Assembly (NCBI RefSeq): GCF_001908095.1
Contig: NZ_MKGR01000032.1
Span: 1-35,003 of the forward strand
Length of the DNA stretch: 35,003 bases
Source of the DNA: Xenorhabdus thuongxuanensis
Lineage (GTDB): Bacteria; Pseudomonadota; Gammaproteobacteria; Enterobacterales; Enterobacteriaceae
Direction: 5' to 3'
Part shown: positions 1 through 12,600 of the stretch, in pieces
Layout of the letters: each line of letters starts with the position of its first letter
Position numbering within the stretch: position 1 is the first letter of the stretch
Position numbers and translations under genes: made by a program
Notes under the pieces: model-generated
The model's input: the letters and a program-made list of their open reading frames with translations, nothing else
Databases searched by the model: none
What the model was told of the DNA's origin: nothing

Positions 1-1
1 G

Positions 2-691
2 GCCGAGCGTTTTCTTGTTGACCCGTTTTCCCCAACCCCCCATGCCCGCATGTACAAAACCGGTGACCTTGGCCGCTGGCGACCCGATGGCAATATCGAC
101 TACCTTGGTCGCAATGACTTTCAGGTCAAACTGCGGGGTTTCCGCATTGAATTGGGGGAAATCGAAACACAACTTATGCAGTGTCACGGGGTGCGCGAAG
201 CCGTGGTGATTGCCCGCGAAGATGAGCCCGGCCAGAAACGGCTGGTGGCCTATCTGCGGCCGCTGGCTGGCGCTAAACTGGTGCCCGCTGAACTGCGTCA
301 GCAACTCGCCCGACACCTGGCCGATTATATGCTGCCCGGTGCATTTGTGATGCTGGAAACCTTCCCACTCACGCCCAATGGCAAACTTAACCGTCAGGCA
401 CTCCCTGCGCCGGATGCTTCTGCCGTAGTGACACGCAGCTATGAAGCGCCCGTCGGTGACATAGAAAATGCGTTGGCACAAATCTGGCAAGACTTATTGG
501 GACTGGAGCGAGTTGGCCGTCATGATCATTTCTTTGAGCTGGGCGGACACTCCCTGCTGGCTGTCCAGCTTGTCGCCCGTACCCGTCAGGTATTGGCGCG
601 GGAGTTACCGTTACAAACCCTGTTTGCTCAGCCGCTCCTGATGGCGCTGGCCCAGACGCTGACAGAAGCGGCCACTATCACACAAACAGTC
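2..691 (+). other. Module M0 (partial): end of A domain + T domain
   Basis: Only the C-terminal part of the adenylation domain is here: the YKTGDLGRW core, GRNDFQVKLRGFRIELGEIE, and NGKLNRQAL with the catalytic lysine. The substrate pocket lies upstream of the window, so the amino acid cannot be read. The carrier domain follows, with FFELGGHSLLAV and the phosphopantetheine serine codon at 551-553. Its helix 2 reads LLAVQL, the form seen here on carriers that feed an ordinary LCL domain, which matches the condensation domain of M1. Confidence 0.9.
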
Positions 692-3600
692 ATCCCCCTT
701 GCTGATCGCAGCCAGCCCTTGCCTTTGTCCTTTGCCCAACAGCGATTATGGTTCCTTGGCCAGCTCGATCCGGCGGCAAGTCAGGCCTATCATATTCCTG
801 TCGCACTACGCCTGACTGGTCAACTTAATCACCATGCACTGACCACCGCACTTGATCGTCTTGTGGCTCGACATGAAAGTCTGCGGACACGTTTTGTGCT
901 GGTTGAAGGCCAACCCAGCCAGCAAATCGACCCTGCGGATATCGGTTTTGCCCTGTCCTGTCAAGACTTGCGTCAGCTCGATCCTGCTCTGCGTATCGAC
1001 CGTATTACCGAACTTGCCAATCTTGCAGCCCAAACTCTTTTCGATTTTGCTCAGGGCCCGCTTATCCGCGGTCAACTGCTGCAACTGGCGGATAATGAAC
1101 ATGTGTTACTGATCACTCTGCATCACATTGTCGCTGACGGCTGGTCTATCAGGGTGCTGGTACGCGAACTGGATGTTTTCTATCATGCAGTTCTCAACGA
1201 CCATAATGATCCTTTGCCACAACTTCCCATTCAGTACGCCGATTATACCGTTTGGCAGCGTGATTGGTTGCAAGGAGCGATGTTTACTACACAACGAAAC
1301 TTCTGGCTCAATCAACTTGAAAATGCGCCCGCGTTATTGTCACTCCCGACCGATCGTCCACGCCCAGCAGTACAAACTTATGTCGGCAGACAAGTGCCTT
1401 TCCACCTTGATGCCTCGGTACTGAATTCACTTAAGGAACTTGGACACCGCCATAACAGCACCTTATTTATGACCCTACTGGCTGGCTGGAGTATTGTTCT
1501 CGCCAGGCTTAGTGGTCAGGATGATATTGTCATCGGCACCCCTGTCGCCAACCGTCCAAATCGTGAGCTTGAAGCGTTGATGGGCTTCTTCGTCAATACA
1601 TTAGCTCTGCGCGTTAAATTCAATGTGGATCTCAGTGTAACTGAACTTATTACACAGGTTCGGGAGCAGGCGTTAGCCGCCTATGCCCATCAGGATCTGC
1701 CCTTCGAGCAGGTGGTGGAAGCATTGCAACCTGAGCGCAACTTAAGCCATAGCCCAATATTTCAGGTCATGTTGGCTTTAGACAACACTCCAGTTCAGAG
1801 CCAAACGTTATCCAGTTTGCAGATTTCCCGAGTTGAACTGGCGACCCATAGTGCCCACTTCGATTTAATGTTGTTGTTAACTGAAACCGAGACTGGTTTA
1901 GTCGGTGGACTGGAATATGCCTCCGATCTGTTTGATGCTGCAACGGTTGAACGTATAGTCGGCTATTTGCAGCGAGTACTGGCAGCGATGGCAACCGATG
2001 CAACCCAAGTCATTGCGAATTTGCCGATGTTGTCAGCTTCAGAGCGGCACCAACTGTTGGTGGATTTTAACGCCACCCAAGCAGACTTCCCGCAAGATAC
2101 ACTGATCCACCAACTATTTGAAGAACAGGTGATCAACAGCCCCAGCGCTACAGCGGTAGTGTGTGGAGATCAAACACTCAGTTATGATGAACTGAACCGC
2201 AGGGCCAATCGACTGGCACATCATCTTATTGCCTTAGGGATACGCCCAGATGATCGGGTAGCGATTTGTGTTGAGCGCAATCTGGACATGATGGTGGGGT
2301 TACTTGGCATTCTCAAAGCGGGTGGTGCCTATGTGCCGTTCGATCCGACTTATCCAACCGAACGACTGATGCATATGCTCGCAGACTCAGCGCCGATAGT
2401 GATACTGACCCAAACAAAACTTGCCGATAAGCTGACTAACACGATACCCATTGTTTTACTCGATAACATACTCAGCACCCAAGAACCATTTCTGCCAGCT
2501 CATAATCCCGACGCACAAGCATTGGGACTAACGTCACGCCATCTGGCCTATGTTATCTACACGTCAGGCTCTACCGGTTTGCCTAAAGGCGTAGCAATCG
2601 AGCACCGCAATACGGTGAATTTCCTGATCTGGGCACAACAGACGTTTAGTCAGGAGGAGTTAGCACACACACTTTTTGCTACTTCACTAAATTTTGATTT
2701 ATCGGTATACGAATGCTTTGCCCCTCTGCTCCTTGGTGGTACGGTTCACCTTATTCCTGACATACTGTCACTGATCCATACAAGCTCGGCCAACACAAAA
2801 CCATTAGTCAGCCTTATTAACACCGTGCCATCGGCCATCTCACACCTTGTGGAAACCAATGCGCTACCCGCGAACATTCGGACGATCAATTTAGCGGGGG
2901 AAAAAGTAAAGCCACACATTGTTGAACATTTATTTGCCCATTCTTCCATACAGAATGTGTGCAATCTGTATGGCCCTTCTGAGACCACGACGTATTCCAC
3001 CTGGACTCGAATGAGCCGGACAACGGGATTTAATAGCCATATCGGACGCCCGATTGCCAATACCCAAATTTATATTCTAGATCCACATGAACAGCCCGTA
3101 CCACTTGGTGTTGTTGGGGAAATACATATTGCCGGTGCAGGGGTTGCCCGTGGTTACCTGAATCGTCCTGAACTCACTGAGGAACGTTTCCTTACTAATC
3201 CGTTCTCTTCAGATCCCGATGCCCGCATGTACAAAACCGGCGACCTCGGCCGCTGGCTACCCGATGGTACGATTGACTACCTTGGCCGCAATGATTTTCA
3301 GATTAAACTGCGTGGCTTCCGTATCGAACTGGGGGAAATCGAAACCCAGTTGATGAAATGCCATGGCGTGCAAGAAGCGGTAGTGATTGCCCGTGAAGAT
3401 ACTGATATTGTTTATCGAAACTCAGAAGATAAAAACACGGAAGGACAGAAACGACTGGTCGCCTATTTGCGACCTCAGAACGGCATTGAGCTGGTTCCCG
3501 CAGAACTACGCCAACAGCTTGCCCAACACCTCGCTGAATACATGCTGCCCAGTGCCTTTGTGGTACTCGATACTTTCCCACTGACTGCCAACGGTAAACT

Positions 3601-6600
3601 TGACCGTCAAGCTCTCCCAGCCCCTGATGCGTTTTCAGTGATAGCACGTGGCTATGAAGCCCCACACGGAGAGGTGGAAATCGCTCTGGCGCAGATCTGG
3701 CAGGATCTATTAGGCTTGGAACAAGTCGGCCGGCATGACCATTTCTTTGAACTTGGCGGTCATTCATTGATGATTGTCAGCCTGATCGAACGGCTGTACG
3801 GCCTCGGCTGGCAGCTTGATGTTCGCAGTGTGTTCTCTGCACCTGTCCTGACTGAGATGGCACAGGCAATTAAGGGTGATATCGACACTTTCGTGGTGCC
3901 GCCTAACGGTATTCCTGTCGATTGCACAGCCATTACGCCTGATATGCTGCCACTGGTTTCATTGACCCAAACCGAGATTGATGCCATCGTTGAAGCAACT
4001 CCTGGCGGGGTCAGCAATATACAGGATATTTATCCGTTGGCACCGTTACAAGAAGGTGTCCTGTTCCACCATTTGCGCCAATCCCAAGGCGACACTTATC
4101 TGTTACAGACCCTGCTTGCTTTCGAAACTCGCGAGCGTCTTGACACTTTCCTGTCCGCTTTCCAACAAGTCATTGACCGCCACGATATCCTGCGTACCGC
4201 GGCCTGCTGGCAAGGATTGATAAGGCCAGTCCAGGTAGTCTGGCGTCAGGCACCGTTGTATATCAATGTCTTCGTCCCTGACACGGCAGATAACGTCCTG
4301 TCTCAACTACAGGAAAATACAAACCCACGTCGGCATCGTCTCGATTTGAGCCGTGCCCCTCTATTCGCTGCTGATATCGCCCATGATCCGGCACGGGATG
4401 AATGGTTGCTATCTCTGCGTTTCCATCATCTGGTCAGTGACCACATGACACTTGAGCTGATTTTTGCCGAAATTGCCCAAATACAACAGGGAGATGCTGA
4501 TACCCTGCCGGCAACGTTGCCCTACCGCAACTTTATCGCCCAGACTTTAAGTGTGTCGGGTACTGAGCACGAAGCTTATTTCCGTTCTCAACTGGCTGAT
4601 ATCGACACACCAACTGCACCCTTCGGTGTACTCTCAATGCAGGATGATAATGAACCGATCGTCGAAGCCCATCTCTCACTCGATCCGACTTTGGCGGAGG
4701 CTATACGTACTCAAGCCCGCCGTCTGGGAGTCAGTTCAGGTGTCCTGTTCCATGTCGCCTGGGCACAAGTGCTGTCCCAAACCAGCGACCGCGATGATGT
4801 AGTCTTTGGCTCCGTACTATCAGGCCGATTACAGGGAGGTGCAGGAGCTTCCCGAACATTGGGGATGTTTATTAATACCCTGCCAATACGAATTTCCCTT
4901 GCCGATCATAATGTGCAGGAAGTGGTGCAGCTTACCTATCACAATTTAACGGCACTACTGGAACACGAACAAGTACCATTAGCACTGGCTCAACGTTGTA
5001 GCGGTGTGGCGCAATCAATACCGCTGTTCAGTACCCTACTCAATTACCGTCACAGCCAAATCACCGAGGGAGACGAAGCTAATGTAATTGAAATACCTCA
5101 AATAGATATGCGTATCGTTGCCATTGAGGAACGGACTAACTATCCGATTACCTTATCGGTAGATGATATGGGTATCGGTTTCCGTCTGACTGCACAAACG
5201 GTGGCAAGTATTGATCCGACACGCATAACGACTTATCTGGCGACTGCTATCGGTGGATTGGTCGATGCTTTGGCTCACAAACCACAACGATTAATTCAAG
5301 ATCTATCAATTTTGCCAGCGACAGAACGGCAACAACTGTTGGTGGACTTTAATGCCACGCAAGTGGATTTTCCACAAAGTGCCTTGATCCACCAACTGTT
5401 CGAAACTCAGGTGGAACATCATCCCGATGCAACAGCCATCGTGTTTGCAAAACAATCCCTGAGCTATGACGAACTTAACCGCCGTGCCAACCGGCTGGCT
5501 CATTACCTGATTGCGCTGGGTGTGCGTCCAGACGATCGAATTGCCCTCTGTGCCGAACGCAGTCTGGAAACGGTAGTTGGTTTGCTGGCTATTCTCAAGG
5601 CTGGCGGTGCCTACGTGCCGCTTGATCCAGACTACCCGACTGAACGACTGGTTTATATGCTTGAGGATGCAGAGCCTGTGGTTCTGCTGACCCAGACCGC
5701 ACAAGTTAGCAGGCTAAACAACCTGATACCTACGGTATTGCTCGATACACAAGAACCGTTTTGGGCGACACAACCGACTCACAACCCCAATACACAAACC
5801 CTGGGCCTGACATCACAGAATTTGGCCTATGTGATCTATACCTCTGGCTCTACCGGACAACCTAAAGGCGTGATGGTCGAACATCGCAATGTCCTTCGTC
5901 TCATCGTTAATAGTGGCTTTGCTGATATTGATCCGAATGACTGTGTCGCCCATTGTGCCAATATCGCTTTTGATGCCTCGACTTGGGAAATCTGGTCTGC
6001 CCTGCTCAACGGGGCATGCCTGCATGTGGTGCCACAATCGGTGCTGCTCGATCCGGCACATTTCTGTGATGCACTGATCAAGGGACGCGTCACCGCCCTC
6101 TGGTTGACTGTGGGCTTGTTCAATGAATATCTCGATACTCTTAAACCCCTGTTTGGGCAATTGCGTTATTTGCTTATCGGCGGTGATGTTCTCGATCCGA
6201 GAAAGATACAACAGGTGCAATTGGCTGAATCTCAACCCGTCCACCTGATAAATTGCTATGGTCCAACGGAAACCACAACATTTGCTACTACCTATGCAAT
6301 GAGTTCTCCCGTTGATGTGACGCGTTCCATTCCTATCGGCCGCCCGATTGCCAATACCCAGATTTATATCCTGGATACACACGGCCAACCTGTTCCTCAC
6401 GAGGTGACAGGGGAAATTTATATTGCCGGTGCTGGCGTAGCCCGCGGTTACCTCAATCGCCCTGAACTGACTGCCGAACGTTTCCTGACCGAACCCTTCG
6501 CTTCAGAGTCAAACACCCGCATGTACAAAACCGGTGACCTCGGCCGCTGGCGTTCCGATGGCAATATCGAATACCTCGGGCGCAATGATTTTCAGGTTAA

Positions 6601-9600
6601 ATTGCGTGGCTTCCGCATTGAGTTGGGAGAAATCGAAGCCAGACTGACCCAATGTGACGGCGTATGTGAAGCGGTAGTGATTGCCCGCGAAGATGAACCT
6701 GGGCAAAAACGGCTGGTGGCCTATCTGTTACCGCAAGAGGGGATTGAACTGGAGCCCACTGCACTGCACCAGCAACTCGCCCAACATCTCGCCGAATATA
6801 TGTTGCCCAGTGCTTTTGTCACGTTGGAGTCCTTCCCACTGACGCCTAATGGCAAACTCGACCGTCAGGCCCTGCCTGCACCTAATTTATCAGCAGTGGC
6901 AGCTCGCGGCTATGAAGCTCCCATCGGTGAGATAGAAATTACCTTGGCTCAGATTTGGCAAGATTTGCTCGGACTGGAACAAGTGGGTCGCTTCGATCAT
7001 TTCTTTGAACTCGGGGGGCATTCCCTGCTTGCCGTCCAGCTCATCGCACACGTACGCCAAGATTTGGTACGGGATTTGTCACTCCAGCAACTCTTTGACC
7101 AGCCCATTTTGATGGATCTGGCTCAGACACTCACTGGCGCTTCGGCAACGGCCCAGATGATGATCCCTGTTACTGATCGCAACCAGCCGTTACCCCTGTC
7201 CTTTGCTCAGCAAAGACTATGGTTCCTGAGTCAGATCGATCAAGCAGCCAGTCTGGCTTATCATATTCCTCTGGCATTACGCCTAATCGGTCAGCTTAAT
7301 CGCCCTGCCTTAACCCGTGCATTTGACCAATTGATCGCCCGACATGAAAGCCTGCGTACCCGCTTTGTGCTGGTTTCCGGCCAGCCTTATCAGCATATCG
7401 AACCGGCTGACATTAACTTTGCCCTGTCTTACCAAGACTTACGCTCGTTAGCACCAGAAACGCACTCCGACCATATTACTGATTTGACCGCCCTTGAAGC
7501 ACAGACACCTTTTGACTTTACCCAAGGCCCGCTGATCCGCGGTCACCTGCTGCAACTGGCAAACGAAGAGCATGTCTTACTGCTCACCCAACATCATATT
7601 ATCTCGGATGGCTGGTCCATCGGTGTACTGATGCATGAACTCAGCGTTCTTTATCGCACCATCCTCGACAACCAAGATATCGCCTTGCCACCATTGCCGA
7701 TCCAGTACGCCGACTATGCTGTCTGGCAGCGTCACTGGCTGCAAGAAGCTGCGCTCACGGCACAACGTGATTTCTGGTGCACTCAGCTTGAAGGCGCGCC
7801 GGTCTTACTGACTCTCCCGACTGACCGACCGCGTCCAGCTATACAAACTTTCGTCGGTGGTCGAGTCCCTGTCCACTTTGATGCTGGCTTATTAGCCTCA
7901 CTGAAAAGGCTTGGGCAGCGCCATAACACCACTTTATTTATGGCCGTGCTGAGCGCATGGGGCGTCGTATTGTCCCGGCTTAGTGGGCTGGATGATATCG
8001 TTATCGGTACACCTGTCGCCAACCGCCCGCATCATGAACTTGAGGGATTAATCGGTTTCTTCGTTAATACACTGGCCTTGCGTGTCACCCTGAATGATTC
8101 CGCCACAGTCACTGAGCTGCTCACCCAGGTTCGGGAGCGTGCACTGGCCGCCTATGCTCATCAGGATCTGCCCTTCGAGCAGGTGGTGGAAGCGCTCCAG
8201 CCTGAACGCAATCTCAGCTATAGCCCGATTTTCCAGGTGATGCTGGCCTTAAATAATACCCCCGCTCAGGCGCTGGCATTTCCCGATATCCAATGTATAC
8301 CCATTGAACAGACGCATCCCAGCGCTCACTTTGATTTGACCTTATCACTGACTGAAACAGAAACCGGTCTGGTCGGTGATCTGGCCTATGCAGCCGATCT
8401 GTTCGACGCCGCAACCATTGAGCGTATGGTCGGTTACTTAACCAATGTGCTGACCGCCATGGCGACAGATGAAACACAACACATTGCTACTGTACCCCTG
8501 CTGTCCGCATCAGAACGGCAACAACTGCTGGTAGACTTCAATGCCACTCAGGCGGATTTCCCGCAAAACGCGTTGATCCACCAATTGTTTGAAGCACAAG
8601 CGGAACGGCAACCTGAAGCGATCGCGGTTGTCTTTGAAAGGCAAACGCTCAGCTATGCAGAACTTAATCGCTGCGCCAATCAACTCGCCCATGCTCTGAT
8701 AGCATTGGGAGTACTTCCGGACGATCGGGTCGCCCTCTGTGCCGAGCGCAGTCTGGAGATGGTGATCGGCTTACTGGCTATCCTCAAGGCTGGTGGAGCC
8801 TATGTGCCGCTCGATCCCATTTATCCGGTCGAACGGCTGGTTTACATGGTTGAAGATGCCGCACCGGTGGCTTTACTGACCCAAGCAGAACTAGCCAAAT
8901 CAGAGTGGCTCGCTCAGTTTAACGCTTTGCCCACCCTCTTACTGGATAGCCAAGAATCGTGCCTGGCAACACAACCCACTGATAATCCAGACGCACAGGC
9001 ACTGGGGTTGGCGTCACACCATCTGGCCTATGTTATTTATACTTCCGGTTCGACCGGTCAACCGAAAGGGGTCATGATCGAACATCATAGCCTGTGCAAT
9101 TTGATCACCACTCAGCAACATACACTGGCACTGACCCCAGATAGTCGCGTTTTACAGTTCGCCTCAAACAGTTTCGATGCCAGTATCTGGGAATGTTGCA
9201 TGGCTCTCGTAACGGGTGCTCGCCTCTATCTGGCCAAACGGGACAACCTGCTGCCCGGTGCAGTATTGTCCGGCTATTTAGCCGACCAGGCCATCAGCCA
9301 TGTTCTCCTGTCGCCCACTGCACTGGCCGCGATGGATGCCCTGCCCAATACCTTACAAACCTTGCTGGTGGGGGGCGAAGCCTGTCCGCCGACCTTAGTC
9401 AAACGCTGGTCACCAGGACGACAAATGCTCAATGCCTATGGGCCGACGGAAATCACGGTCTGTGCGACGCTCTATTCCTGTTCCTGCGCAGAGGATAACT
9501 CAGCAGATAATCCGCCCCCGATTGGCCGCCCCATAGCCAATACCCAAATCTATATCCTTGATCCCCATTATCAGCCTGTCCCGCTTGGTGTCATGGGGGA

Positions 9601-12600
9601 GATTTATATTGCTGGTACGGGAGTCGCCCGTGGTTATCTTAATCGTCCCGAACTTACCACCGAGCGTTTCCTCGCTGATCCGTTCTCTTCCACCCCCAAT
9701 GCGCGGATGTACAAAACAGGGGATCTCGGGCGCTGGCTCTCCAATGGTAATATTGAATACCTTGGCCGTAATGATTTCCAAATCAAGCTCCGTGGTTTCC
9801 GCATTGAATTGGGGGAAATCGAGGCCAAACTCACGCAATGTGGCGGGGTACGTGAAGCGGTGGTGATTGCTCGCGAAGATGAGCCCGGTCAGAAACGACT
9901 GCTCGCCTATCTGCTGCCAGAGGAAGGCGCTGAATTGGTGCCCGCTGAATTGCGCCAGCAACTTGCCCTGCACCTCGCCGACTATATGCTGCCCAGTGCC
10001 TTTGTCACGCTGGACACCTTCCCTCTAACGCCAAACGGAAAACTCGACCATCAGGCGCTGCTTGAACCAGATTCATCTTCTATCGTGATGCGCAGCCATG
10101 AATCCCCGACTGGCGAAGCAGAAAACACCCTGGCCCAGATCTGGCAAGAGCTATTGGGATTGCCGCAGGTCAGCCGCCACGACCATTTCTTTGAACTCGG
10201 CGGCCATTCGTTGATGATAGTCAGCCTGATCGAAGAACTGCGCAAGCTGGGTTGGCAACTCGCCGTTCGTAGTGTATTCGCCGCCCCCATTCTGACCGAT
10301 ATGGCCCAGGCTCTCCAGCGTGGCGCCAATACCTTTATCGTGCCACCTAACCTTATTCCAGAGGGCTGCACAGCCATCACCCCCGATATGCTGTCACTGG
10401 TTTCCCTCTCCCAGACTGAGATTGATGCTATCGTTGATACCGTTTCTGGCGGAACGAGTAATGTGCAGGATATCTATCCATTGTCTCCCTTGCAGGAAGG
10501 CATTCTGTTCCACCATCTGTTGCAGGTACAAGGTGACACCTATTTATTGCAAATCATACTTGCCTTCGATACCCGCAAACGTCTTGATGCTTTCCTGGGT
10601 GCCTTACAGCAAGTTATTGATCGTCATGATATCCTGCGCACGGCGGTTTATTGGCAAGATCTGGCACAGTCGGTGCAGGTGGTTTGGCGTCAGGCACCGC
10701 TGACTGTCAATGTCTTTACTCCTGCCACGACGGACGACATTCCGGCACAGCTACTGGCTCACACTGATCCGCGCCAGCACCGTATTGACCTGACTCAAGC
10801 CCCCTTATTTACGGCTGATATTGCCCTTGATCCGGCACAAAATGAGTGGTTGCTGGCACTGCGTTTCCACCATCTGGTCAGCGACCATATGACACTGGAT
10901 CTGATTTTTGCTGAGATTACCCAAATAGTACGAGGAAATGTGGAAGCTCTACCCACCACGCTACCTTATCGCAACTTTATCGCCCAGAGCCTGAATGTAC
11001 CGAATTCAGTGCATGAGGATTACTTTCGCGAACAGCTCGCTGATATTGACGAACCAACGGCACCGTTCGGTGTGCTCACTATGCCCAACAGCATGCCCCA
11101 AAACACGCCAAACGATGCCAAATCTGTATCTGTCGCCAAGTCCAGACTTTTACTCGCTCCTGAACTGGCTGAAGCCATTCGTGTTCAATCCCGTCGTTTA
11201 GGGGTCAGTCCCAGTGTCTTGTTCCATGTGGCCTGGGCGCAGGTATTGGCCCACACCAGCGGCCACAATGACGTGGTGTTTGGCTCCGTGCTACTGGGCC
11301 GACTGCAAGGCGGAGCGGGGGCTGACCGCATACTGGGGATGTTTATCAACACTCTCCCCCTGCGCATCTCTCTGGGCGGGCGCACGGTACAGGAAAGCGT
11401 GCAGGAAACCTATCAGCATCTGACCGCTTTGCTGGAACATGAGCAGGCTCCGCTGGCGCTGGCGCAACGGTGTAGTGGCGTGACCCAACCCATGCCGCTG
11501 TTCAGCACCCTGCTCAATTATCGTCATAGTCAGGCTGACAGGAACGATACCATTGACACCATATGGACAGAAATGCGTCTGGTCGCGGCTGATGAACAGA
11601 CCAACTATCCCATTACCCTGTCAGTCGATGATTTAGGGGATAATTTCCAGTTGACGGCCCTGACCGTCACCGACATTGCGCCAGAACGCATCAATACCTA
11701 TCTGATGACAGCCATCAGCGGTTTAATCGATGCCTTAGTTCATCACCCACAACAAGAAATCCGGGATATTCCCATCTTACCGGTGGCAGAGCGGCAACAA
11801 TTGCTGGTGGACTTCAATGCCACTCAGACGGATTTCCCGCAAGACGCATTGATCCATCAACTCGTTGAGGCCCAGGCATTACAACGCCCCCATGCCATAG
11901 CTGTGATCTGCGAAGGGCAAACATTGAGCTATGAAGCATTGAACCAGTATGCCAATCGTCTGGCTCATCATTTGATTGCCTTGGGCGTACGCCCTGATGA
12001 TCGGGTCGCCATCTGTATCGAACGCAGTCTGGAGATGGTGGTCGGCTTACTGGCTATCCTGAAAGCCGGCGGGGCTTATGTCCCGCTCAATCCGGCCTAC
12101 CCAACTGAACGGCTGGCCTATATGCTTCAGGACGCGGCGCCGGTGGTGTTATTGACCCGGTCAGCGCAGCTCAACACGCTGCCTGATACCGTGCCGACAG
12201 TCTTACTTGATCCGTTATTTGACCACCAGCAGCCGATATGGGCCTCCCAGTCAACGGATAATCCCGACGTACAAGCACAGGGACTGACATCCCGTCACCT
12301 GGCTTATGTGATTTACACATCGGGTTCGACCGGCGAACCCAAAGGGGTGATGGTCGAGCATCGCAATGTCGTTAGCCTGATCATCAATAATGGCTTTGCT
12401 GATATGGGGCCTGACGACTGTATTGCCCATTGCGCCAACGTCTCATTTGACGCTGCCACCTGGGAAGTGTGGGCTGGCCTGGTTCATGGGGCGCATATTC
12501 TACTCATCCCAGAAAAGATCCTGTTACAACCCACCCTTTTTGGTCAGTGCCTGTCATCGGAAGGGGTCAGTGCTCTCTTCCTGACCACGGCTCTGTTTAA

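Noticed and set aside
50-52. ATG at the start of the longest open frame as the start of gene 1
   Set aside because: It encodes the Met of MYKTGDLGRW inside an adenylation core, and coding similarity continues upstream to base 2. The real start is outside the window.
3890-5300. The dual-type domains as stand-alone epimerization domains
   Set aside because: They sit before A domains in the condensation position, carry the IQDIYPL leader and HHLVSDH motif, and have no separate condensation domain beside them. Dual C/E fits better than E.
5813-6400. Antisense open frame that recurs opposite M6, M7 and M8
   Set aside because: Recurrence is explained by the near-identical Val-type A domains on the + strand. 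There is no ribosome site or independent domain evidence.
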